This document shows, piece by piece, positions 1 through 9,796 of a stretch of 21,657 bases of DNA. A model generated the notes under the pieces. That model worked only from the letters and a program-made list of their open reading frames with translations, made no database searches and was not told the DNA's origin. Origin of the DNA: Chara braunii. Its lineage: Eukaryota > Streptophyta > Charophyceae > Charales > Characeae. Numbering within the stretch: the stretch's first letter is position 1; each line of letters begins with the position of its first letter. Location: positions 1,148,581 to 1,170,237 of the forward strand of contig BFEA01000090.1 of NCBI GenBank assembly GCA_003427395.1, written 5' to 3'. The translations under genes were made by a program, and so were the position numbers.

Positions 1-1680
1 AACTTAAGCTGAAGTTGCCACGATATTGTGCCACAGAGAACGGAAGTTCAGTATTGTCTCGGATCGCAGGGTTTTCAAAAAGACAGGTGTTAAAGTATCT
101 CGTGCCTGAAGGCAGGCGTCTTGAGGAGTTGGGGAAGCATTTTCCCCAACTCTTTCAATATACTCCTCCAAGTGTTACCTGCGGTTTTTTGATGTGAAAA
201 ATCTCATTAGGATTGCATGCCAGACAACGTCAGGGTTCGAGAGTTGCCATTCATTTGCAAGGCAGTGTTGAAATAGGACTATCCACGGTAACTGCCGTTG
301 TTCTTGTGCAGTGAGCGCTCTGATTGGCCACTTGGCAAGCAGGGCACGGTTCTAGACTACCGGATCAAGAACACCAAGACCACCCAATTTTTGTTTCTCG
401 GTAATTTTTGCCCAACTGACTTTGACGAGGGCCGCGTTCGCTTCAGAATTACGTTTTCAGAGAAGATGGATTAATAGTCTTCTGATATTAGTGGCAAATT
501 TTAGAGATAAGGTTCAAATAAACAATATATACTAAATTTTAAAGGTGTCTCAAATGGTAGAGGTGTTAATTATCATTGCTCTTCCGAACAAGGAGAGAAA
601 CTGGGTTTTAGACCAGGTGGAGCAAGTATCTCTAATCCTGTTTTCTATTATGGAGGCTTGTATGTCATCTGGGTTTCCGAAACAGACTTGAATGCCCAAG
701 TATCGTTCTGAATCAGTTTTTTGTTTAATTGGGATACCTAAATCCAAGGCGAGAGGTTGTCCATTCGCAGTGAGGCAACTGACTTCTGTCAGCTAACCCT
801 CAACTCTTAGAAAACTTCGTAGACTAAGAGACATTCTTCTAGTCCGGACAGGGAGGAGGTTGAGTTTTCAAAAATCACAAAGAAGTCATAGGTGAGGTCT
901 GACACTTTGATTGAGTATGTAAGGGATACTTTGAGACCTTCATAATTTGGGTGATGTCGAACCATATTCGATAAGACTTCTAATTGAATGAGAAACAATA
1001 AGGGGGCCAGAGGGCAATCTTGACGTAGTGAACGCGTAACTTTAAGGGGTGTAGAGGGGTGTCCATTGACTAAAACCTTCCCGGATGAAGCACTGTAAAG
1101 GAATTTTATAAATTTATTAAAGTTCAGACTCACTCGTACCTTTTCAAGAGTAGCTTGAACGAAGTCCCAATTAACGCAGTCATATGCTTTTTGGACGTCA
1201 GTGAGAATTACTACTTTATTGAGATCGTGTAGATTGATCCAGTCGATAGACTTTGAGATGGTCATAACATTATCTAGGACTTGTCTTCCGGGGATGAAAT
1301 CGGATTGGTCATGGTGGACTTACTTAGTGAGTAGGGGCTTTATTCGATGTGCTAGTGTTTTGGTTAGGATCTTGCCATGTACATTGAGAACTGAGATAGG
1401 GCGGTAGTTCCTGACGTTGGATTTGCCACCCTTCTTACAGAGAAGGGTAATAATGTCCTCGGTTGTGTGGGGTCCTAAAGCCTGGTCAGTGAGGATTAAG
1501 TTAAAACCCCTCGAACGATCTGGTGCAATCAAGGACCATAATCGGACGTAATATTATACCGGCAGGTCGTCCGGACCTGGGCACTTGCCCTTGGCCATGC
1601 TGTTAACTGTTGTCGTAAACTCAGTCATGGTGATTGGGTTCTCTAATGAGGAGGATTTCAGATCGTAGAGAATTCTCCTT
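1..1680 (-). pseudogene. LINE-A ORF2, reverse transcriptase domain, broken
   Basis: Reading leftwards, the RT blocks are ENPIT..EF with GKCPGPDDLP (about 1660-1560), LLCKKGG with NYRPISVLN, QSDFIPGRQVLDNV, VILTDVQKAYDCVNW (motif A, Asp kept), SLRQDCPLAPLLF (motif B), then TYDFFVIF where TYADDFFVIF is expected. After a frameshift near 800 come YLGIQV, LSLFGRAMIINT, and KLGGLGVLDP with NRALLAKW, the conserved region after the thumb. In-frame stops include a TAA before YYVRLW, a TAA before VHHDQS, a TAG at 352-354 and a TAA at 175-177. Loss of two residues in YADD (882-890) would remove catalysis. No zf-RVT domain is seen before the window ends. Confidence 0.85.
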
Positions 1681-2269
1681 GTAGATCCTCATAGAAAATC
1701 CTCAAGGTGGGGGGGTATGACTGGGTTGTTGGGAACCCTTTTAGAGGTGAGAAGTTGTTCATAAAATAATTTAACATATTCAGTAAGCTTGTCAGGATCT
1801 TTGGCGGGCGGTTGGTTCGGGTCGTCTGGGCGAGAGAGAAGAGTGATGAGGGAGTTGTTGTCTAGTTGTCGGATAACACTAGATGTTTTGTTGTTAAGTC
1901 TGTTTGTATGGAGGATTTTGTCAATCTGTCTGTATTTAATTCAAACATTATGATTTCTAATTTGCATGTTTTGCCATTTTTTGAGGAGTCTGTTCCTTCT
2001 TCGATGGTTAATAATTTATGAAAAGTAACAGTATGTCTCTTTCTTTTTTAGATTGTCTATTTTTCTTTGCATTTGTATTTCTCGGTATTTTCTGTTGACA
2101 ACCTTGACTCTACAAATTAGATTGAGTTTGTTAGATATGAGTGTGAGACCTTTGTCAAACCAAACACTCTCATTGTCAAACAGAACATTCCGCCATTCTT
2201 CTCAAGATTTCCATATCCAATCAACCATACCAGGGTCTTTGAGAACATGAAGGCTTAGTCTGAAAAACC

Positions 2270-3019
2270 TTTTCCCTTTGGATGTCTGCAACCAAAATTG
2301 ATCTCACTGTAAACTGGGTTGTAGTCGGTGACACTGTTTGCTTTGTGAATTAACTACAATATTGGGTCATTTTTATTTAGAAAGAAGTTCAGTTTTCTCT
2401 TTGTAGGGACTCTGGATTCCAATGATGTAGAGGCGGTCCAAGTGTAGCAGCGAATGTCAGGATGTAGTGATCGAAAGGGATAAAAAAATCCTAAGTCCAT
2501 TATCAGATCATTGAGGGCAGCGGCTTCCCCAGGGTGGGAGAGGTAGGTGGTGGAGTCAATGTCGGGGTTGGGGACCATGTTCTAGTCCCTGCCCATGATT
2601 AGAAAGTCAATTGGTGGAATTTTGGAGGGAAGGTTAAGCAAGAAATCGAGTTTATGAGAGTGGTTTGATGAAACATATATGGACATGAAGACCCGAGTCT
2701 GGTTATCAAGTATAAGAGAGTCCATGTCCAGTAACCCATCGGAGGAGACTTTGAGTTTTTTTATATGGTTTGCCAATTTTTTGTGAGTTAATATTTCGGT
2801 ACCACCTTTGGAGCCCTAGGCCGGGGCCCAGGACCGTGGACCTCTCCACCATGTGTGCATGGAGGTTAGTCTATCGTCTGACAACTTGGTCTCTTGCAAC
2901 ATGATGACGGACACCTGTTGGGAGTGCATCCAACTCTTCTGTCATACTCTTTTATGTTTCCCATTGTTGTCTACTAGGCTGCGTATGTTCCATGAGGCTA
3001 CAGTTAGCCTATTGTCCAT
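2270..3019 (-). pseudogene. LINE-A ORF2, apurinic-type endonuclease domain, broken
   Basis: ORF2 probably starts at the ATG at 3019 (MDNRLTVASWNIRSL). One reading frame then carries the APE-like endonuclease signatures in order: SWNIR at the N-terminus, MLQETKL with the metal-binding Glu, GGTEIL, GRD-stop-NMV in place of GDFN (near 2590-2570), YTW, RKLNFFL, and TDYNPV near 2323 in place of SDH.PV. The enzyme nicks target DNA to prime reverse transcription. In-frame stops include TGA at 2942-2944, TAG at 2816-2818 and 2582-2584, and one just after NKNDPIL. The catalytic His of SDH is Tyr (codon 2321-2323), which a CAC-to-TAC change explains. The absence of frameshifts through about 650 bp makes the domain call firm. 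Confidence 0.8.
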
Positions 3020-3021
3020 AT

Positions 3022-3836
3022 GCGGCTTCCGTGTGCACCCCAGAGTGGATATACGCATTCAGTTAATGAGAATGGTTGAGGCTGGTAGTGTCCCAAGGGA
3101 ACTTCATGGACTCCAGGATGTATCTGGAGAAGATAGAAAGTTCCTTGGAACGACCATTTCGTCAAAATGGAAATTTTTGTTTTTTTGAACGAAATTGAAA
3201 CCGAGTTTTTTGGCCGAAAACTCGTAAAATTTGTTGTTTTTGAGGGTCAAGCGCTAGACCCCCTGGCTGTACATGGACCTAGCTTGACACCAGGCACCTC
3301 CAGGCAGGACTGCGTGGAGGTACCTGGTCTCAAGCTAGGGCCATGTACAGCCAGGGGGTCCAGCATTTTACAAACGCCGAACCCTCATGAACATCAAATT
3401 TTGACGAGTTTTTGGTCAAAAAACTCGGTTTCAATGTCGTTTAAAAAATAAAGATATCCATTTTGACGAAATGGCAGTTTTGGGGACATCGACGTCAAGT
3501 TCTGCGATAATGTCACCCTTGATGTCGTCTCCCAGAGTAGGATATAATTTCTCTTTTTTATTTCCTTTCTTAAACCAGGTTGTGGGGGCGAAGAACAGAC
3601 CCTCGTCCGCAATCTGAGGGTTCATCCACGGCTTCCTTCTGCGCCCTGGAGTGGATAAACTCATTCAATTAATAAGAATGCATTGAGCTGGTAGTATCCC
3701 AAGAGAACTTCATCAACTTCAGAATGTATCTGGAGAAAATAGAACGTTCCTTGGGGACATTGACGTCAAGTTATGCGATAATGTCGGGCCCAGAACAGAC
3801 CCTCGTCCGCAATCTGAGGGTCCACGCCAGATGCCA
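3022..3836. repeat. Old tandem duplication in the LINE-A ORF1-ORF2 spacer
   Basis: Two diverged direct copies lie head to tail. Copy 1 is 3022-3629 (with the foldback element inside it) and copy 2 is 3630-3836. Both run from CGGCTTCC, through GAGTGGATA, AGCTGGTAGT or GGCTGGTAGT, and TGTATCTGGAGAA, to GACGTCAAGTT, TGCGATAATGTC and CAGACCCTCGTCCGCAATCT. A third CGGCTTCC starts at 3838. Copy 2 lacks a stretch of roughly 65 bp after AATGTC. It keeps the uninterrupted site that in copy 1 holds the foldback element. Confidence 0.85.
3149..3479. mobile_element. 331-bp foldback (MITE-like) element with TTGG target duplication
   Basis: The element is one long imperfect palindrome. Its ends are AACGACCATTTCGTC and, as reverse complement, AACTGCCATTTCGTC, continuing as CAAAATGG on both arms. 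The inner arms pair as CCCCTGGCTGTACATGG with its exact complement, leaving almost no loop near 3310. It is bordered by TTGG at 3145-3148 and TTGG at 3480-3483. The second copy of the surrounding duplication reads GTTCCTTGGGGACAT at 3746-3760 and so preserves the empty site. No coding capacity is visible, so it would have moved using a transposase made elsewhere. A 4-bp duplication alone does not settle the superfamily. Confidence 0.85.
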
Positions 3837-3839
3837 ATG

Positions 3840-4670
3840 CGGCTTCCAGATAGTAAGACATAATTGGAGGGGTCTTTCCGGAGTGACCCTATCTATAGAT
3901 AGAAGAGCATGGTAGAGTAGGAATTGGGCGCACAAAATACTTTTGGTGCAGTGTTTTCCTGATAGACTGCAGGAAAGTGTCTGGGTGTGGAAAGGAGCCG
4001 GAGGAGAGAGAGGGAAGAAACAGCCTGTTGTCGTCCTTCCTCTGCAGAAGTAGCGTCGTACGTCGATTGCATTATTTAAAAATGAGTGAAGCGAATACAA
4101 AGGGGATATCGTGTTGTTCCATGGGAGTGACATATCCCACCCATGAGGGGAGGGGTGTCCCAGGTTGAACCACATTTGTCATTGTGAGATCCTCTATTCT
4201 CATTTTCTTGGGGAGTTGCTTTGGTGAAGGAGTTATTACATGTTCCACCCTGCGTGACTACAGTAGAGGTAGATGGGGATACGGTATCTGCCCCGGAGGT
4301 TGACGAGGCCTACTGCTTAAGTTGTTCTTAAGTTGAATCTTGCAAGAACTCTTCCCCTGCCGCTATAATAGACTATAATAGACAAGAGGCTTGTCACCCC
4401 TGTACCGTCGGCGGTTGAAGGGGTAGCCCTCCCACCGGGTTGTGCTCACTTCTCTAACTTTAAGTATTCGGGCATGGAAGACCACCTGTAGTTGCACGTA
4501 AATGGCGCCACTCCAGTTTGCCTTGTGAGGGACCCTTGGTCTTTTAAGACACGTGAGACTCTGCATCGCCCCATCTAAAAGGCGTAGCCTGAGATGGGAC
4601 TCGGGAAGGTGAACCTTGTTCCCATCAGGAGTAGGGTCTTCTCCCTGTGTTCTGTTGAGAGGGTTCCTCC
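3840..4670 (-). other. Spacer between LINE-A ORF1 and the duplicated block
   Basis: This 830-bp stretch lies between the ORF1 zinc knuckles and the duplicated block. By position it should hold the ORF1 C-terminus and the ORF1-ORF2 spacer. The open stretches on the minus strand (for example 4175-3771 and 4566-4363) show no motif I recognise, and their frames do not join ORF1. I see no promoter or RNA gene here. Confidence 0.4.
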
Positions 4671-5529
4671 CTAGACGTGTGACCTTCCCACGTTGCGAGT
4701 TGTTTCATTGTTTGCTGCCTGAGTCAGTTCTGCATTATTCCATTTCGTGGCCATTTTTGAAACATTTGTAACAGTATGAACATTCGACCCGTTTATGCCC
4801 ATGCCTACTACATTTGGAGCACCACGGTGTTTTCGAGTTGACCAGGTCCGCCATGAGGTACTCTTGTCCGGTCCATACCTTGAGGCATGACTTGAACCTC
4901 TCTCCTGCATTGGGATGCAATTGGTATTTCGAATTACCCAATTTGGGTGAACATTGAAGTTGCAATGAGAAAGCATAGAGCATGACCCAAATGCTTTTTT
5001 TTTAATCTGCCTCCCTTTTTTTCTGCCACTCCGCACGCGGTAACCAGGGGCAAAAATAAACAAAATTCATTTTGCATCCCTCTTTGAAGCTCATTTCCTT
5101 TTTGACATTCAACAACCAATCCACTACGTTGAGGTTCTTTGCAATGTAGGTCATTTGACCTATACCCTCCATGTGAGCAACGCCTTTCTGTGGAAGCAAT
5201 TCTTCTTCTGATAGAACAGATTCCTTAAGATATCTAATAAGGTCAACTTTCTTATCGTTAGACCAATTTTTGGTCTCGCCTTGAAAGACGATCGCGATTG
5301 TCATTCTCTTGAGGAAGGCATTTCACACTTGTTGTATGTTGTCCTTAGGCCTGACTTCTATACAGTCATCTTCTTCATTGATTGTGGTTTCCACGTAGTC
5401 AGACACGTCATGAGACACGTGGTCCAGGAACCAACCCTCCATCATTCCCGTTAGTTTTTGCAATTCGTCTATATCCATGTCCATCTGAGGGGGAGCGGAG
5501 GCAGAGGTGTTGGTCCCATTGCTCGCCAT
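4671..5529 (-). pseudogene. LINE-A ORF1, gag-like nucleic-acid-binding protein, broken
   Basis: The start at 5529 is the first ATG, in the context GAGATGG, followed by an acidic N-terminus (MDMDIDEL). Next comes a segment with TIAIVFQG and KKVDLIRYLK, resembling the DUF4283-type domain of plant LINE ORF1 proteins, then two CCHC knuckles. Such proteins coat the LINE RNA and act as chaperones during target-primed reverse transcription. One frame covers 5529 to about 4735 but is broken by a TGA just before NAFLKR (5323-5325), a stop at 5002-5004 beside homopolymer runs, and a TAA inside the second knuckle. The NAFLKR segment matches AWLKERT in LINE-B ORF1, which supports a shared domain and suggests the TGA replaced a Trp codon. 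The C-terminal boundary is uncertain. Confidence 0.65.
4732..4821 (-). other. Tandem CCHC zinc knuckles of LINE-A ORF1
   Basis: The minus strand encodes CSKCSRHGHKRVEC, a perfect CX2CX4HX4C knuckle, followed at once by CYKCFKNGHEME. The second knuckle is also CX2CX4HX4C if the TAA at 4735-4737 is read through, because the next codon is TGC. Two adjacent knuckles are usual in L1-like ORF1 proteins, where they bind single-stranded nucleic acid. Confidence 0.8.
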
Positions 5530-6113
5530 CTCGTGTCATTTAGAATGGGCTAGGTGGGGTTAGTTGATATAGAAGTTTGTAGGTAAAGATTATAACAAGG
5601 GGGGTGCATGTAAAAACACTCTCGGGTTTTGGGGAAAGGGTTGGGTATTCAAGGGTTGTGTGTAAAGTGGGTTGGGAGATAGAGTTAGTGTTGTATGGGG
5701 GGGAAATTGTTAATATTAGTAAGGGGGATATGTGTCGTCGGTAAGGGTGGGAGGTGAACAGGATGTATCGAATAGCTGGTAAGGACAAGTGAAAGTCACT
5801 AAGGAGAGAGGAAGACTGTTCGTCATGAGTGTAAAGGACAAGGGAGGGAGGTGAGTGGGATGCCTATTAGCGGGTGAGGCTGGGTGGAGCTTGTGATAGG
5901 TGTGTGTGATAGAAAGGAGAGAGGAAGACGATCCGTTCTTGCAAACGAACGTTGTGAAGAAGGGAAGGGGCGTGGTAGGGATGGGGAAGTGGACGAGCCG
6001 AAGGGAGAGGTTGCAGTGGGGGTAGGGAATGAGTAGAATGTGCCCAGGTCCAGGATACAACGGGTGAGGGGGCGAGGTGTGGTCGCGGGAGAGTGAAGTG
6101 GCGTGTGGGGGCT

Positions 6114-6174
6114 GGGGGGGGGGGGAATTTTCATAGGGGGGGGGGGGGAAAAAGGGGGAGGGGGGGAAGGGGGA
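6114..6174 (+). other. Dense G-tracts, possible G-quadruplex
   Basis: The plus strand has a run of 12 G (6114-6125), a run of 13 G (6136-6148) and three further runs of five or more G before 6174, separated by short A- or T-rich gaps. This meets the usual pattern for a G-quadruplex. On the LINE-A transcript strand it would be C-rich. Run lengths in assembled homopolymers may be inexact. Confidence 0.6.
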
Positions 6175-6477
6175 AGAAAAAAAAGAACGGGCGGAGGGTA
6201 GGGGTCACAGTGGGGGGGGAGAATGAGTAGTATGACCAGGGTCCAAAGTACTTTGGGGGATGTGTCGAAGTGCGATTACAGGATGAAACAGCAGGAGAGT
6301 GGATAGGCGTGCGGGACTAGGGTACGAGTCAGGATGGGAGGAATACAAGTGTCGGGATGGGAAAAAAATTACATGCAGAGGGACTTCAAGAAGTGGGGGG
6401 GTCGATGCGTTCGGATGAGTTTCCAGGTGAGGTGCAGGAGAAGGACTTCGTGAGGATGAGGTTGATGTGAGAACACT

Positions 6478-6660
6478 CGGGCAAAGATTTGGTGAAGTCG
6501 GGGGGGATGTAGACGGGATTGGGGGAGCAAAGCGTTGAAATGGTTGAGTACGAGGTCAGTAGAAAACAATCGGGCAAAGATTTGGAGAAGTGGGGGGGGG
6601 GGATGTAGACGGGATTGGAGGAGAAAAGTTTTGAAATGGTCGAGTACGAGGTCAAGAGAT
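6478..6660. repeat. 93-bp tandem repeat, two good copies plus a distant third
   Basis: Copy 1 starts at 6478 and copy 2 at 6571, each opening with CGGGCAAAGATTTGG, followed by GATGTAGACGGGATTGG and then GAGTACGAGGTCA. A third, diverged copy with AATGTAGACAGGATTG lies at about 6822-6890. On the minus strand the repeats read as the recurring peptide NPVYIPP, which I take as a by-product of the repeat. Promoter monomers in a LINE leader are a plausible reading. Confidence 0.75.
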
Positions 6661-7270
6661 GCTTTATGAGGAAAGAGGTAAGTGGCGGGTGGGAATAGGG
6701 TAGAGTATATGGGGAGGGTTTCGAGGGTGAGGCGAATGTGTGGGCAGGCCGAGGTCGGATGTGAGTGTAAGGATGGTGTTTGCGTGAGAGGAATAGAGTC
6801 AGGTAGAGAATCAAAGAAGCTGGCGGAATGTAGACAGGATTGAGGGTGGAGACATGGGGTTTGTGAGGTGAGAGGTCGGTAGATGATGTAAAGTGAAAAG
6901 TCAAGTGACGGATGAGACCGGGTAGGATAGGAGTGAATTTGACGTGGATGACGAGGAGAATACGCACATTATTATTGAGAGAAGAAAAAGGGCCGATCGA
7001 CAGAGTGTGGGGTGGGTTATAAAATCGAAGTGGAATGTCTTAGGGTTGGTTGACGGAGAGAGATTATACCATATGCAGATAGGGATTTAAGATAAGATCG
7101 GTACTGAATTTGGACAGACTCAACGGACAGGTGTAGAAATAAAATCTTATAAGGAGTGGTCTGGGCCTAAGGTCCAGGGGGAGGTTCTGTGTTTAGGATA
7201 CTTTAAATTATTATGTCGATAGTTTGAAGAAAACATGCAGTCGGCGTGGAGTGCTCTGCCGTAATGGTTG

Positions 7271-7298
7271 CGAGACCGACTCAGAAGAGTCAGTCTCG
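7271..7298. repeat. Short inverted repeat, 11-bp stem
   Basis: CGAGAC (7271-7276) and GACTC (7278-7282) pair with GAGTC (7287-7291) and GTCTCG (7293-7298). There is one C/A mismatch and an AGAA loop. It lies about 130 bp before the AATAAA at 7428. Function unknown. Confidence 0.6.
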
Positions 7299-7427
7299 TC
7301 AGTCACCACCTGAGCACGAAGCCCGGCGAAGTGACAGTCACTCAGCGTTCTGCATGGCTACCATAGCGAAGTCAACCCGCACCACGTGTGGAGCCCGGGG
7401 GACATGCGAGTACGTCGACGAGTCAGC

Positions 7428-7433
7428 AATAAA
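7428..7433 (+). promoter_or_regulatory. AATAAA, possible polyadenylation signal
   Basis: It lies inside the 12-mer GCAATAAACCTT (7426-7437), which recurs at the probable LINE-B 3' end (15518-15529). It may mark the 3' end of an older element in this junction, but no A-tail follows. Confidence 0.3.
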
Positions 7434-7933
7434 CCTTTTATCTTGAATGCGTCATGTGAGTACTTGGACCGTGATAAGCACTAAGGTTCCCCATTTCAAA
7501 GTCGACGTTAGAGCACGATTTGCCGACGTCGGTTCTCACCGGAGCAGGAGCGACAACCATCTGTCTGGAATTAGCGTGGCCTGCTATCACTGCCAGGTAT
7601 ACACCACCTAACACACCCTCCATAACCTATTCCATCCCATTTCACCTTTCTCCTCCGTCCCTCCACCTTGCCCCCCCACTCTCAATAGCCGCTGCATCCA
7701 CCCCCACACTCTCCCCCCCTATAGCGCCTAACCCGATTCCTCATCCATCCCACCTATCTCACTCGGTATGTAAATCGATCTCTTCCCCAACACACATCCA
7801 ACTCAGAAGTTCGAGGCGCAGTGGCACAAAAACCGACATCGCGTTCCAACGTCCATCACCCCTCGTATCTTCGCAGAGCACCGACCCACCTTCCCCTCCC
7901 CCACCGATAACAATTCAGCCAAGATAACTCACC

Positions 7934-9796
7934 ATGTACAATCCTAACCCACATGCTGCAGGCCCCTCCCGCCCTCCACCTCGAACTCCTTTGACTACCC
8001 TACCACACCAAGCCATGCCACTGTGAGACTTCGCCTGAATCCGAACGCTCCTAGAAAGTTGCTATGACGACAGACTCTTCCCTGAAACACCCTTTTCTCA
8101 TGGTGACATCGAGGTGACCGTCATAGACGGGGTGGGTTATCTTAACCTGAATGATGGCGTAGATGCCACGATAGTAGCCTGGCTAAAAGAGCGCACGATA
8201 ATTGTGATTTTTTTACTCACGGGCCACCTCATTCTTGATCGCTCAAAGAGAGTAGTTCATCTGCACCTACGAAGATGCGTGGCTCCAAGATCCCTCATTC
8301 AACCCGTCACAGATACGAGGCCGAACACATGGAGAGGGACCAAACGTGATGTCCTACGCAGCTAGGTCAAACAAAATCGCCCAGTGGATGATCGTGAAGG
8401 GACATGACTTTATCCCTTAAAGGCAAGACCCAGTCAAAGCCACCTTTCAGCCCTGGATGACTCAACAGGAGTTGGGATGAATAAGGGAAATCAAGAGGGC
8501 AGCAAAGTACCGCATAATAGCCCTCAAAATTCCATTAGGCGCCATGTTCTCGCTTCGCAACGTAGTTCAACATCTGATGGGCCCAATTATTGTCATGCAC
8601 CCTCATGATACGAGGGATGACTAGCCGAGACTGGAAAACGTTAAAATTGATTGTGTCCCACAAGTCAAACACACCTTTAAGGAGTGGATAGTCATTCGTA
8701 GGCTAACTAGACAAAATCTCCAGATTCAATTCACCAATCTCCCTTATGTAAGAAGTGCTTGTGGTGGTTCCACGACGAGTTCAATCCGGACAGCCCATGC
8801 TTCAATGAGTCAATGCCACCTGGCAGGCGTGCAGGCAGAGGAAGTGGTCAAGGTCAAGGCCAAGTCACCGGTCAAGGGGGCCCTCCTCCACCTGTGAATG
8901 CGAGACAATGTAACCCTCCACCCCCACAGACCCAACCATACACACAACTGCCAGCCTCAGCCTCCTCGTACAACCACCCGCTACCTATGCTCACATCAAC
9001 ACCTCCCACACAACACCAACCACAACCCCTCTTACCCCCACGCTAGTCGTGGCTTCAAACATCCACCGACCCCGCCCCCCCACCACCGCTTCCCTACCCT
9101 TCACTTACATTCACAACCTCCATGAGGCACTCGTTCATTTCAACTAATCCACCCAACCCCCACCTCCACCGTCCGCACACCCCCACAACCTCCTCCCCCC
9201 AACCCAATTCACCTAGTGGCAACTCGGTGCACCAGCTGCAGCCGCCGACCCCTGAGCTCAGGTGACACAGCACCCCCTCCCTCCCCCCACCTCCCTACCC
9301 CCAACCCTACACAAATCTGCCTTTTTCATATCCCCACCCCTCATCTCTTACTCAAGACCAAGTCAGCCCCCCCCTCCAGATTGGGAACACCGATGCATAC
9401 TCCCCCTCCTTCCATCTCCATTTATCAATGCAACACCATAATAACCCCCCAATGCATCCACCTTCATCAACAGCACAAGGGCCATCCAACACACACTACC
9501 CATCAACCAACCTTCTTCTCTCCTCGCAACCCTTCCAACTGCAACTATTCTCCATACGCTCTAATTCAGAGTCCAGCCCCTCCCACGACGATCACCCACA
9601 CACACAACCACAAACTCACCTCGCCCAGCAGACGACGCAGGCCAGGTCTTCAGAGTTGGCGATACAAGTGACTGAGGACGAACTCCTAGAAGAAGACTGC
9701 ATGAACCTACCACAAGAAGGAGGACGACTACAACTGCCAATAGATGCTGCAATGAGGGATCCCAGGTTGGTGCTTCGCACTCCAGTCAAACAATGA
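7934..9796 (+). pseudogene. LINE-B ORF1, gag-like protein, broken
   Basis: The likely start is the ATG at 7934 in ACCATGT, opening a Pro-rich N-terminus. A TGA and another TGA follow near 8023-8036. Then comes a segment with GVGYLNLND, AWLKERTIIVIF and, after a frameshift near 8270, EDAWLQDPSFNP and SNKIAQWMIVKGHDF. After a further stop come KYRIIALKIPLGAMFSLRNV and PRLENVKIDC, then one zinc knuckle. This resembles the DUF4283 plus CCHC arrangement of plant LINE ORF1 proteins, which bind the LINE RNA. The tail from about 8880 to 9700 is very rich in Pro, Thr, Gln and His, as in a disordered linker. The true C-terminus is unclear. Confidence 0.6.
8747..8800 (+). other. Single CCHC-type knuckle of LINE-B ORF1, long last spacing
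   Basis: The frame starting at TGT 8747 reads CKKCLWWFHDEFNPDSPC, that is CX2CX4HX8C. The usual retroelement knuckle is CX2CX4HX4C, so the last spacing is four residues longer. It occupies the same place in ORF1 as the double knuckle of LINE-A. Confidence 0.6.

Larger units (their letters stand above)
1..5529 (-). mobile_element. LINE-A: decayed L1-like non-LTR retrotransposon, 3' end outside window
   Basis: On the minus strand the order is ORF1 with CCHC zinc knuckles (5529-4671), a spacer, an APE-type endonuclease (from the ATG at 3019), then a reverse transcriptase running to the left edge. This is the standard layout of an L1-like LINE that copies its RNA at a nicked target. The copy is dead: the endonuclease and RT lie in different frames, there are many in-frame stops, and both catalytic domains have lost key residues. 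The RNase H or zf-RVT end, 3' UTR and tail are not in the window. The spacer carries a later foldback insertion. The G-rich tract at 5530-6970 is probably its 5' leader, but the true 5' end cannot be fixed. Confidence 0.85.
5530..6970 (-). other. G-rich tract, probable 5' leader of LINE-A
   Basis: The plus strand is strongly purine- and G-rich, so the minus strand is C- and T-rich, directly upstream of the LINE-A ORF1 start. Its long minus-strand open frames are rich in Pro, Ser, Thr and His and simply reflect base composition. It contains G-tracts and repeats listed separately. LINE 5' leaders often carry the internal promoter and are often built of repeats, so that role is inferred from position. 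No coding gene is supported. Confidence 0.45.
6971..7933 (+). other. Junction between the two LINEs and leader of LINE-B
   Basis: No gene is recognised. The left part (to about 7250) is ordinary sequence with no motif seen. From about 7580 the plus strand becomes C- and T-rich up to the LINE-B ORF1 start, matching the pyrimidine-rich leader seen on the other strand of LINE-A. An AATAAA lies at 7428-7433. Where LINE-A ends and LINE-B begins cannot be fixed. Confidence 0.4.

Noticed and set aside
228-245. tRNA B-box-like GGTTCGAGAGTT
   Set aside because: It lies within the LINE-A RT coding region, the last bases do not fit GGTTCRANNCC, and no A box or cloverleaf was seen.
6802-6809. GTCAGGTA shared with the sequence after the LINE-B A-tail (15562) as a target-site duplication
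   Set aside because: Only eight bases match, and the position falls within the probable LINE-A leader well upstream of any clear LINE-B sequence, so chance is likely.
5716-6967. Pro-, Ser- and His-rich minus-strand open frames as genes
   Set aside because: Several overlapping frames are open because the strand is almost all pyrimidine, and the repeated NPVYIPP follows the 93-bp DNA repeat.
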